Shown: piece after piece, positions 1 to 11,145 of the stretch | Layout of the letters: every line of letters begins with the position of its first letter | Numbering within the stretch: the first letter of the stretch is position 1 | DNA from: Lepidurus packardi | Taxonomy: Eukaryota > Arthropoda > Branchiopoda > Notostraca > Triopsidae | Reading direction: 5' to 3' | NCBI GenBank assembly: GCA_023053545.1 | Contig: JAKZAN010000006.1 | Location: 9,456,351 to 9,520,350 of the forward strand | DNA: 64,000 nt | Notes under the pieces: generated by a model | What the model was told of the DNA's origin: nothing | Database searches by the model: none | What the model saw: only the letters and a program-made list of their open reading frames with translations | Program-made: the position numbers and the translations under genes

Positions 1-324
1 TACACCACTAATTAAGTCAAAAACCCGTTTATAGTTTTGTAGTTTAATAAAAACTCGATGCCTAAGAACACAATTATTTCAATTTATAGTAATTCTTCTA
101 TTTATAATAATTCTTTAAATTTGCAATAACTATCTAAATTTTATATAATGCACTAAGTATGCAGTGATTATTTAACTTTTCCACGAACCTCAAAACAATA
201 TTGCGACAAATATACCACATCTGTCTGGGGATTTACACCCCAGAAAAAAAAATAAAGAAAATAAATAAATAAATAATAATGGAAAGACGTCCACCAAGTA
301 GCAGAAATATTCTGAAATACAAAA

Positions 325-455
325 AGTAAACTTTATTCTCCGATTAGCCATCCATTTCTTTTCTCACTTTCTTACGCAAGGCTTTCGCAAAACAATAACA
401 AACACCAGCGCCATCTATGACTCTTTCCCATCAATACACTGAGAGCCATATACAT
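325..455 (-). mobile_element. Fragment of TTAA-flanked MITE family A
   Basis: This stretch resembles 1,720-1,831 of the fuller copy at 1317-1831, sharing GCTTTCGCAAAACAA and a block matching GCCATCTRTGACTCTTTCCC. Only one end of the element is present. It lies just upstream of Cdk4/6 exon 2 in intron 2 or flanking sequence. Confidence 0.5.
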
Positions 456-621
456 TAATAATTTAAACAGCAAAAAAAATAGTAGTAGCAGTTTTCAAGT
501 CGTTTAACTAGTAAAGGTAAAAAAAAATAGTTTAAACTTCCCTCCTTTTCGATTAATCCAAGTGTTTTTACCTTTATGAAGTCAGCCAACTTTCTACTCG
601 ACAATTCTAAAGAGCACTTAC

Positions 622-3600
622 CGGACTATATTGGGATGATTAAATTTCTCCATCTGTTTGAGAAGCGAGATTTCGCGGAGAGTAGACATGGGAACACCTT
701 CATCGGTAAGTGGAACCCGTACTTTCTTGAGAGCCACCATTTGTCCTTCGTTGGCTGTGTCCCGAGCCTTGTAAACTGTGCCATACGCTCCTAAAAAAGC
801 AAAAAATAAAATAAAATGAACGCAAGATTTCAGGACTATTTTCTCCTCAATTGCATCTCATTTTCTTTCCTCCCGTCACTGAATCCTAAATTGGACGTCT
901 TTTCAAGTGTCGCGTTTGCCGTTTTCGGTCTCATTGTTAATGTTAAACGAAGTTAGACAAATAAATAAGGGGCCTTTATTTTAGAGACTTTAGAAAACTG
1001 ACACATTATTAGCCAGTTTGTGACGTCACCCCAAGACAACAGACTTATTTGCCGTGTAGAGAAGAGACAAGCAAAAAGATGGCAAAGGCATGTTCTGCAT
1101 AATTATATAGTTGGCTTTGCAAAGATGACTAGTCAGACGCACCAATGAACAAACGAGGAGGGCACAGCTAAACTCTTTTCGAAATCGCTGAACAAGTCTT
1201 TTATGTCATCTCAACTTATACAGGATTCGCTTTTCTTTTTCTCTTCCCGAAACACAAGTTATTCATCAAAAAGCAGAAGAAGAATACCAAATAATAATAA
1301 TATATCGTTGCTCTAAGGCTCAGCTCGGTATATGCGGTCAGCATGGGGAATTTCGGAACAACTTTGTGAGAAAACCAGTGCAATTAACGAAAACATTATT
1401 TGACAGTAATCTCGATCTTGCTAACAGGTAGTGCACAACCAATGCAGTTTGTTCTAATGAGTAATAATTAGCAATAAGCAAATGAATTTTTGGCAACTAT
1501 GAGAAATGGGTTACATAAACATTTGTCCTTTGGTTGTGCACTAGCTGCTAATACAAAAAAACTGTTGGTTTAGTTTGCTTTCAAATCTGACAAGCCGTTT
1601 TCGAGGAATCTTGTTCCGAAAGTTGACGACTTGATTTGGGGCATTGTGCTGCTACAACAAATTGTGGTGACCAATTGTACTTTTCAGAAGCAAAACAAGC
1701 GTAGAAACTTTGCCGGCAATTAGCTAACTATTCTTTCCTTGCCTTCTTAAGAAAAGCTTTCGCAAAACAACAACAAACATCAGTGCCATCTGTGACTCTT
1801 TCCCTTCAAAAAGCTAAGGCACACGCGAACCTTCATGATAATTTTTAGCAATATTGTTGTTGTAAATTATCCAGGTATACACCACAGTTAAAGGTTTAAA
1901 CCTTTAAATCGAGGTGTCCTTATGGTAACTAGAAAACAACTCCCCAAAGTTGCAGCTTGATACTCGTACAAAATTCTCCTAAATGTCGTCAAGCCTGGAT
2001 CAGACGTGTTCATCTAGCGGCCATAATTAGGGTGCACGGGATTGTCAACCAAAGTATACAAGTACAGACAAGAAGTCTAACCGAGTGCTCACTTTCCCCA
2101 ATTCCGTCCGTTACCCGGATTGGCATGTGGGTATTACCCACACCAAATAGGTATACACACGTTCCTTATTATTTACTTGGAAGCCTTCGTACAGTTATCA
2201 TTGATGAGGGGCAGGTGTTCGTTAAAGGCAATAACACGTTTGCTTGACGTACAGCCGGAGCCGCTTTTTTAATCAAGGCCAAAATACGTAATCGAGTCGG
2301 CTAAAAAACTCAACACTTGTTCTGTTCAGCAAGGATTTCTTGTCCATATTTTTTTCTTAAAAAATAAAACACCTTTCGACTCCAAATGCGACGCTTCGTG
2401 AAGCACGTTAAACCGGTGTTCCCTATAATAGTTCACCCCCCCCCCCCCCACCCTTACTACACAACCCGTGGCTATCCTATTAGGGATATAGGGGATATGC
2501 CGATTAACGTTCTAAAGGTTGAAACTCTTAATGTCTGCTGTCGCAGAGGATCGGATACCAATTATAGTCGTTTGGATGCGTTGCAAGAAACCGGTATCTA
2601 TATCTATCTATATATTTTACTTTGTCCTATAAGCTTTTCTTCTGTTTTTTTAACCCTACAAGGATCGTCACCAACAATCGAGCACGTGCTTTCCTTTATT
2701 TCTGTCAAACAATTTGCAATCAAGTATTATTATGCTTCTGCGCTGGATCCCGAGCTATATCCAGTTGAAAGTTGGTAAAAACAGGGTCTGTACCAACTTA
2801 CATCCTATGGGGCAACTTTCTCGCATTTAAACCGAATTGAACGATTTATATAGGTTAGGAGTCTACTTTTGCCACTTTAATAGCGTAACAGCAGTTAAAT
2901 AAGCAATTTCATCAATTGTGTATTAATTTATAGCAACCCCGGACCATTTGGATGCTTAGAAATTTTAAAGGCCGAATTTATCGCAAAATGCACCAAAAAA
3001 TAACCTAAGGTAATAGAAAACTTACATAATTGAAACACCTTACGTCTCACCTATACCTTAGCTCGGTATAGGTCGTTATCATGGGGAATTTTAGATTCGA
3101 TTAGCTTTAGCCAACGTATAATAGCAAATTAATACAATTTATGTAATACAAACATCAGTAATCTAAAAGTAAGGTCAACTCTTTGGTAGTTCAAAATACA
3201 TATTAGCAATAATTTAGCTTAATAGTAATTTTCAAGAATTTACATTAACGGTTCAAAAGCCAAAAAAATGTGACTAAAGCAATTTAGACAATTTCTAAGC
3301 AAACTTTAACAGTTTACACACTGCTTTACAATTCTTCATAGAACAATCTATTTTTTAATGATAAAGTCTATACATTATTTATTTCTAATAGCCTTTTTGA
3401 CATCACACCACGTCATATTGCTTTCTGTCCAGAAGCTTAAACAATATCGTACTAGCCATTTCCCGCTTCCGGAATGGCAATAGGAATGAATGGTAGGCAG
3501 GAAGGAAGCGTTTTGAAAGCAAATAATTTTCCCGTGCGGTTTCACCAGTGGGCAGCTGCAAAGTACAGAACGCACGAGGAGGCAGTACAACTCACCTTGC

Positions 3601-6600
3601 TATTGCTTCAGCGTATTTATAGTTTTAGAAAAGCATACATGGAAATAAAAAGCGTCTATTGTCAACCAGCGACGTAGAAGCCAGGTGTGTGTATAGCTCG
3701 AGCCCTGTTGGACTTACCATTCGAAGTTATACATAACACAAGATACATCCATCGCATAATTGCCAAGCAGCTGCAAACCTTACCCCTCCCTTTCATTTTC
3801 AGGACGATACAATACAATTCTTGTACCAACGCCAGCATGAAGCGAGACGTATGTGGCGTCTTGAATGACGGTTGAATGGCAAAGACGGTGTCTTTGCAAA
3901 CAAGGTGAAGCGTTATAGTACAGCAGCTCTATACCATTGTCATCCATTACAGAGCTGTAACACATTGGGGCGTCCTAAAAAGCCGACGTTTTTCAAAGTC
4001 TTTGGAATTTCATTCGGACTCTTAACTCTCTCCCTCTTCTAAAAGGGCAGATGTTCCTCGCCAGCTCGACCTCTAATAATGACGACATTAAAGGCTCTAT
4101 CCGATCCGCAGCTGTTGTCTTTTTTTAGTTAAAAAGAAGGAATCCGGAGATATGCTTTGCTATACAACTTAGTTGTGTAAGTAACAAGGAAAACTCGTGC
4201 GCTCCCCAGGATGGACGGGGGAAATAAGTTTTATAAAACGAAAGAAGCCCAGGAGCTCCTATGACATTTCTTTGTCAACACCCTTGATGAACTCTGAAAG
4301 ACTCTTAACAACCCAAGACTTCCACGTTTAATGTAGCAATCCAAGAAGCAATCCTTTTACTGTATTATCAATGTCTTTATAACTAAGAAATTGTAGAATT
4401 CCTTCTTTTAACTGAAAAAAGAAGGTCAATGATGAAAAAGCATGCGACGAGTCGAAAATCAATGAATACAATCAATGAATACTTTGGAATCAAAGAAACT
4501 CTATGAATGCAGTGACGCGGGATTCAGCGACACAGCGAATCTCGAATCAATCAACGAAATGAAAGTATAATAAATGAAGGCAATTATTATATACTTAAAG
4601 AATGTATTAATTCTTGGATTAGCGAACACAATGATTCTGGTCAAGTACTTATCAGGACAACTGTACTTTTCGATTTCAATCTAATTTAAAACCGTGCTTA
4701 CGACAGTTTGGATTTGAACACAATGATTCTGGTCAAGTACTTAGCAGGACAACTCTACTTTTCGATTTCAATCTAATTTAAAACCGTGCTTACGACAGTT
4801 TGGATTTATTGGTCAGCAAAATTTCCGTTTCCAAAACTTTGCATCGCCAGAACATTCCCTGTCGGAAAAATTTCCAATGTTCCGCCATACCTAATGACTC
4901 ATTAGGTATGGCGGAACCATACCTAATGGCGGACCATACCTAACTCCTCGATAAGTTAACCATTCCAACATGTCATTGCAATTTGTAGCCCAAATGAAAT
5001 TCCCTTCCGTTTTCCAATGAGCCAACACATAGTTCTTATGTTTACATTATTAATTCTATTTTTTACAGCTTCGATTGTTATTGGCTTAAACAACCTTCCC
5101 TTGAACTGTCTATCAGAACCAGGTTTAGACTTCAAACGATGCAATACTCGTTTTGTTAACAACCTGGAGGACTTTATTAGAACGTACCGCACGACCCCAG
5201 ACAGCTGTGCAGTTGCTGTATACATTCATTGTAGGGGCTTTATAACTAAATATGCTGATATCCCAATAACCACTTCGTCTATCGCTATCGTGCTTGTTCT
5301 ATTTGCCAAAGCGATGGCGACTTGACTGATATTTTTTCCAAGATTAACGCAGCTGCTTGTTTCTTCATTTTTCTTTCATCTTTTTCTTTCCTTAGCTCGG
5401 CATTACTAAAGGGTTTCTTTACTCCGTGCATAAAACTGTAGAGGGTACGTCAAAGGAAAAACGTTCGAAAATGTGAAAGAGTTCCAGTTACCAAGGGATA
5501 AGGCTGGAAGGCTCCCATGGAGTTGAGCTTACCTTTGAGGTAGCCATATGCATTGCCTGTAGAGCCATAGATTATGGGCAGAGAGGTGCTCTTAACGAAG
5601 GGAGCAATTTTGCTTCTCTTGGGGTTTGCTCTCGGATAGCATCAGCTCCAAGTCAGGTGCTTTAAAGAGGGCCGAGAGGAAATGCAACATTCCTGAGCAA
5701 TTGGCCTCTTCCCTTCCAGGACAGGTTTTTTAGCAAAAGTGAAAACCTCATCCCCCAAAGATTGCGCTTTCCCGCAACCAAGTCAGGTACGCACGACGAC
5801 ACAAAGACCCGAGATAAAAGGTTCTTTGCTCTACTTAATGTCTCATTAATGCTTCCTTGAAAGCCACAAAAGCCAATCACCTCGCCTTCAAGTTCCAGGA
5901 AGAAGAAAGAACGAATTTGACTTGAAGAATTCGCTGATAAATTTCTAATATGGAGAAATAAAGCGATTCAAACTTGTCTTTAATTATGGACTTGACCAAT
6001 TTTGATAAGGCGGGCCAAAAATAGCGGATCCTTTGGTTCCAGAAATCGAAAACACGAGGTCAGGGACAAACCTCGCCCTCTTCTCATGCATACCAAAACA
6101 ACGACGTAATCAAGATAAGCGGCCAATCTCGTCGAACTTTCCAAACCATTCACTTAAAACCCAACCGCTTCTTGCAAACAGGCGACTATCATATTCAGTG
6201 CTAATGTTCTTGAGCTCAAATTTGGAGTGGATTTTGTATAGATTGACACCTCAGTGGAAAATTATCCATCACTGAAGACAATCAAACAAACTAAATATAA
6301 AATAGCAAATACATAAAGTTAAGTAATTACAGTTTAAGCATAGGAAATTGTGAAGCTTTTTTAGAAATTATACAATTTAAAAACAAGATAAAGTCCTGTG
6401 GCAGTAATGTAGCTAATATCAATGGTGGGGAGATAGTTAACTTGTTACATTTTAGCCTTGTATAATTCACCGTGATACGAATTAACTCTTTGCCAATGGA
6501 GAACAGTGGCCAAATCACAATTTAACCCTGTTGTACCAAAAATTGCATGCAAATCGGGGGACAGTTTTCGCAGTCTCGTTCGTGTTTTATGCGCAGAAGC

Positions 6601-8771
6601 TATGCGCGTTCATACAGGCGCATGCCTGTGGTTACTTGGGGAGAAACTATAGCTACGCTCCACACGGCGGTAACTATAAGCTCGCAAGTGATCTCGATGT
6701 TCATTTCGAGAGCACAATATTCGGTATCTTTTTCAAACAATAAAAATTTTCAACGCCTATTGTTCTTTCCAGCATCAACTTCGCTGGAATCCCCAGTGAA
6801 GTGTGGCTAATAAAAAAAAATGGCCCCTAACAGAGATTGTTGATCAAAGATTGTTGCTCAGCACTTCGATGAATGAACTGTTCCTCTGTAGGGGTTTATT
6901 CTTTTTTTGTATATACTCGTTCTGAGAAATACGTGGGAGGCTGACAGCTCTTTTGGAAAATCGTAAAAGATCGAGAACAAAAAACGATACTCCCAAGTCT
7001 TGTTTTATCCATGTAATACTCCAAGTGATGCGACTTGCCAACCCGCTACGTTAACTAAGGTTCGTTTGGAAGGATGCAGGACTCGCTTCATGAGAAAAAA
7101 AGAAAGTTAAGTTAAAAAAACATCAAATAAAAAAGAAGAGAGAGAAGCTACGGGGGTGTTATTTGCATCGTAAAAAACGTCTGGGACGAAAGGGAACCCA
7201 AGCTGTGGTCGCTTGATCTTCTAAACCAACCGCCCCCACTCCTCCCCCTGACTGCGGAGACTTCCTTGATAACGAGAGCGATTTTATGAATGGAACTGGT
7301 CCAAAGTGTCCGAACAAGGCAACGTGGGTTGCGAACTGGCGACACATGTCCATGTCAAGGGGTTTAAGCTTCTAAGCCGGAGCCAAAATAGACGACTCCC
7401 TGCTTTATCTGTCGAGCGATAATGACTAGTGTATGGTAAAAAAAATAATTAAAAAAAAATAATAAATAAATAAATATTACCTCTTGAAAAAAAAACACCG
7501 GACGCTGAGATGCCATGATGTCAGAAGCTGTAACACATGCGAAAGCCTGGGACTGTGTTCCAGATTATACTATATGCATGAGCTCTACTCTTGTTTTTAA
7601 TGATTTTTTGTGTCTGATGTCATCGGAAGTGATGCTGACTTACTCAGGCTTCCCAAACTATTTATCATCAAGAGTTCAAGCATCCTCCACTCCTTAGCGC
7701 TCTTTACTCTTCCACTCTATAGCTTCGTTCAGACTGACTTGCCAATTATGTGCTTCAACTACATGAATTTGGGCTTCGGGTTTAACGTTGGTAAAATAAC
7801 GAAAATAAGAATAAGAATAAAAGAAAACTTTTGAAGAAAAGTTTTCTAAGCTTTTTCTCTTATAGCTGCGATAGTAAGAACGCGTGAAGTTTATAAGTAT
7901 AAGTGAATTATTGTTAAGTTTATGAGTGAATAAGGGAAGTTTTGGTTTGGGGAAAAGATGAAGGAGTTTTTCCAGCAACGTTCGTTCTTTTATTGATAAG
8001 TTTTCCTTAATCATAAATCCCATTGTCGAGTGACAGAAAATCTTACAGAAATGTTCGTCATTGCCCAATAACAATGCCCGTTTTTGGTCTGGGCCAACAA
8101 AGGGTTATTACAGGTTTTTGAGGGATTCTATATTGGCTAACTAAATGTTTTAAAATTCGAAAGAGGGTCCTATCCTCATTCTTGGTTGATTCTTGCCTGA
8201 CGAAAGGAAGTACAACTGTTTTGAGAGGTTTTGAGAACTTTTTTTGTTGGCCAACACCTGATTTGTATCATATCGCTTTTATTTTCATTACCGACGTTCT
8301 TTTTGTTGAAGTTTAGATTGTTCTTGGTTTTAAGTGAACTTTTCTTGTACCGCTGGGAGACAGCATTCTTTCAAATCCTAAACAAAAATCCTTAACGTAG
8401 TTAACCATTTTCAGATCAATAGTCAGAATTGGTTAATGAGTCTATACGTGTTAAGCGAGAGACAATCCAAGACATGAAAACGTTGAAGTAAACAAATTCC
8501 AGTTACTAAGAACGTACCACAACGCTGAATTTGCAATTTCCAGCGAAAGAGCTGACAAAGTATATAGAGAAAGAATAATGAGTACTAAGTACTACGTACC
8601 ATTTCCAATGACTGCAATTTCCTCATAATGACTGGAATCGCCCAAGAGTTCTCCGTCTCGTGGCCGGGGCAGCATAGGCAACAAGGGTGGCCTGTTGCTA
8701 TTGCTAGTGCTGTTGCTTCGTTGGTACGCGCGTAGGACAGGCTTGGGCGAAGAAGCAGCCGACCCCGGCAT
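622..8771 (-). CDS. Cdk4: Cyclin-dependent kinase 4/6, N-terminal part (2 exons, gene continues off left edge)
   Basis: Serine/threonine kinase that pairs with D-type cyclins and phosphorylates Rb proteins at G1/S. Coding exons read on the minus strand are 8771-8600 (172 nt) and 790-622 (169 nt), giving 113 codons plus 2 nt. Exon 1 begins [12 protein letters not shown], a Ser/Pro-rich extension of about 48 residues, and ends in YEEIAVIGN. The exon 1 donor is G|GTACGT and the exon 2 acceptor TTTTTTAG|GAGC, restoring the glycine loop [14 protein letters not shown]. Exon 2 has the ATP-binding lysine in VALKKVRVP and the cyclin-binding helix [14 protein letters not shown], the CDK4/6 version of PSTAIRE. 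It ends NHPNIV plus CG|GTAAGT. The ATG at 8771 is the first after an in-frame TAG at 8819-8817 and has a good context (GACCATGC). The C-lobe is outside the window. The 7.8 kb intron 1 is full of repeats. Seen: motifs and splice sites. Inferred: Cdk4/6 rather than another CDK, with high confidence. Confidence 0.9.
1317..1831 (-). mobile_element. MITE family A, near full-length copy in Cdk4/6 intron 1
   Basis: About 515 bp, in opposite orientation to the copies at 15635-16517 and 56894-57424 and alignable to them along its length. Shared blocks include GGGAATTTCGGAACAACTT, AGCTGCTAATA and GCAAAACAAGCGTAGAAACT. Ends are degenerate forms of the family terminal inverted repeat. The flanks CTAA and TTCA look like decayed TTAA. 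There is no coding capacity, so it is non-autonomous. Confidence 0.7.
3048..3095 (-). mobile_element. Terminal fragment of MITE family A
   Basis: Contains TATACCTTAGCTCGGTATAG followed by CATGGGGAATTT. This matches one terminus of family A (compare 1317-1365 and the reverse complement of 57,380-57,424). The rest of the element is not recognisable next to it. Confidence 0.45.
4624..4807. repeat. Tandem duplication, 2 x 92 bp
   Basis: Two adjacent copies (4624-4715 and 4716-4807), each starting GAACACAATGATTCTGGTC and ending CGACAGTTTGGATTT. They differ at only a few positions, so the duplication is recent. It lies in Cdk4/6 intron 1. Confidence 0.9.
4880..4916. repeat. Perfect inverted repeat, 18 bp arms with 1 nt centre
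   Basis: The left arm TTCCGCCATACCTAATGA (4880-4897) and right arm TCATTAGGTATGGCGGAA (4899-4916) are exact reverse complements around a single C. Two further partial copies of the arm (CCATACCTAATGGCGGA and CCATACCTAAC) follow directly to 4942. It lies in an intron with no gene nearby. It could be a very short foldback transposon. Confidence 0.9.
6560..6660 (-). mobile_element. Fragment of repeat family B
   Basis: Shares the block TTTATGCGCAGAAGC and TATGCGCGTTCATA, and the end TATAGCTACGCTCC, with copies near 11.0, 19.0, 40.5, 51.0 and 60.6 kb. It lies in Cdk4/6 intron 1. Low-copy decay makes the exact borders uncertain. Confidence 0.5.
7822..7847. repeat. Hairpin, 11 bp arms with 4 nt loop
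   Basis: AGAAAACTTTT (7822-7832), loop GAAG, AAAAGTTTTCT (7837-7847): a perfect stem in an A-rich part of Cdk4/6 intron 1. No poly-T Pol III context or gene is attached to it, so its role is unknown. Confidence 0.7.
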
Positions 8772-10058
8772 GGTCACTTTGCCCCTTGAACCCTTTGTGT
8801 TTTCCCGGAACGTAGGCTACTTCCAAGCTCTTGAACCAGCTGGGGCAACTCGGCACACAAATCTTAGGGTCCACTGGTGGGCAACCCTAGGTCATGTGCG
8901 GGCATACAGCATTATAGTTGATCCCTGAAGATGGCCACTATGTTGTCCATCAATTCCATTTCTGCTCTAAAAAATAAAACCAACAGGAATGGTCCAAAAT
9001 TAATAACCAACCTCACTTAAAGACGTTCAAAATAAATCTAGAATTTTCAGCATTAAATGAAGAAACTACACAATACGACTAAGATTAACACTTTATACTG
9101 TGGATTAACAGACATAATCCACCAAAGAGCAAAACATGATGAAGAAAAGACATTGCAAGAACAACAATTGCTCAAATAAAGACGGAAAAAGATCAAAGCC
9201 ATGTTGAAAATGAGGAAGGACATGCAAAGGTCACGCAAAGGGATAACAAAAGGGCGAAACAAATGAAATTACACATAACGTTGTACAACCAAGCAAGTTG
9301 CACCGATGTACCTAATCCAACCTTATCCGAACACATCATTGCTAAGACAGCTAAAGAAATTAGGAGACACAAACATTCAAGGAAACTGTTATTAAGCCTA
9401 AAAAACGCAAGCGAGGAGAGTAAATCAAGGTTGGTTTCCATCATGTCTTCCAATCAGACATGCAGAGTATTCCAGGTGGTCTTTTTTTAAAAAAAAAAAA
9501 CTATCTTAGCAGCTTGCACGACACCTTGAAGAGCTATAGCTCCCTTTTCTCCAGGTTGTCCAACCCTATGACTCTTTGCCCGGCAGCAGTTCATTCGGTT
9601 TTCTTTTTTGAAAAGAAAATTCCACCCTCTTAATGCCACGACCTAAACCCTCTTCTATATAGAGCTTATTCCCTTACTCCTTTGCCAGCCGCAAAAGGCT
9701 TCTCAAACGCGCGTATCTAGTATTTCCTGTCTTTCACACCTTCTGTCCTAATTTATAAGCTTCAGATTCCAACTTCCGACGAAGTTAAAACTAAAAGGTA
9801 CACCTACTCAAACGGAAACAACAAAAACAGAAAAGACCAGAGAAGATTAAAAAGGTATGTGCTGCAAAATAATTCTTGGTGATTGTGTGGTATACGTAAA
9901 TATCGCTCATTCGTTATGACGTTTGATATGGTGTCTTTTAAGTAAAATAGAATTAAAATAAGGCAGTACAGCTGAGCTTTCTATGGCACGACAGCACTCG
10001 AAACGCAGAGCCAATCGTACATGAGATAATTTAACACTTCTGGGCAGCAACGTTGGTA

Positions 10059-10846
10059 CAGTAGATACCGCTTATTATGATCTCTGGTTATTAGAATCAG
10101 ACGCTTTATGGTATCAAATTTTTAAAGGACCGATCCAAAATTATAAAATTCATAGCATTTTAATGGGTATTAAAATCACACTTTCGGATATTAGAATCAA
10201 TTTCAAAAGAATCTTCATACGGTCAGTAACCCAGCTACGATAGTGACTGCTACATGGACTTGGCATATTGACCAATGACATTGCTTTTACGTGGTTTGAA
10301 CCAATCCTGTCATTTCCAGCTTACTACTTCGCTTAGGGAAAAATCCCTTCTCAACTCCCCAATCAATTAAATGAGCAGTTTATTGAATTGAATGACTAGT
10401 TCCTTTAATTGATTGATTGTTGAGAACCCTACCTAAGCGTAGGAGTAGGCTTCAAAGACTCAGTGTTAGTTGTGTTTTAGACGTGTGGTTGTATAAAAAT
10501 GACGATGAACAAGAAAAGATGTGATTTAAATGTAAAAGAGAAGTTGCGGCTCATTGAAACTTATGACAAGCTAAATTTAAAAGATTTTGCCACAAAGCGA
10601 AGCGGCCATTAAACTAGGAATTCCTCTATCACCTCTATAAAAATTGTTGAAAAATCGTTACGAAATAAACAAGACTGGGTCCGATGAATTTATAAAAAGT
10701 AAAGGTGTGGGAAAGTGTCAAAAAGCAGACGATGCTTTGTTTTAGGTTTCTTTGGTACATATTTCCGATTTTCGGCTATTAGAATCTCCGCTTAATAGAA
10801 TCAATATTTACTTTACAAACTTGATCAAAATAAGCGGCATCTACTG
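10059..10846 (+). mobile_element. pogo/Tigger-like DNA transposon, decayed, with transposase N-terminus remnant
   Basis: Ends are inverted repeats: CAGTAGATACCGCTTATTAT at the left and, on the other strand, CAGTAGATGCCGCTTATTTT at the right. TA precedes the left end, consistent with a Tc1/mariner-pogo TA target. The interior at 10501-10600 reads MTMNKKRCDLNVKEKLRLIE and continues TYDKLNLKDF before stops. This resembles the N-terminal psq/CENP-B helix-turn-helix of Tigger transposases. The DDE catalytic part is missing and the frame is broken, so it is inactive. Length is 788 bp, well below an intact element of over 2 kb. Confidence 0.75.
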
Positions 10847-10984
10847 GAATATCTATACGGAGGGCAGTACACTTTCCTTTCCGTATTTTTAACCTTCGCT
10901 AGTTCGAAATAATGGAATATATTTTTCACCTAGAAGTGAAAAAGGGCAAAATTGAGAATTTAGGAACGGTCTTTCCTAGACTTA

Positions 10985-11145
10985 ATTTTAGTGTATTTTT
11001 AAGAAAAGCCTTGACGCAAATTGAACACGTGGTTGTAAATATATCCTACGTGGCGGTTATTGCGCAGAAGTTCAACGTGCGTTCATATACACTCACTGCG
11101 CGCCCCCTTGCAATAGTTCGGGTGTAATAAGCAAAGCTAGGGGAC
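10985..11145 (-). mobile_element. Fragment of repeat family B
   Basis: Aligns with the copy at 18905-19055: CGCAAATTGAACACGTGGTT, TGCGCAGAAG, GCGTTCATATACAC, then GTAATAAGCAAAGCT. The shared end GTAATAAGCTAAGCT is the complement of AGCTTAGCTTGTTAC seen at 51,013 and 60,587. Confidence 0.55.

Noticed and set aside
2386-2778. 130-codon plus-strand open frame
   Set aside because: Crosses a poly-C run, shows no domain, no splice context and lies in the Cdk4/6 intron.
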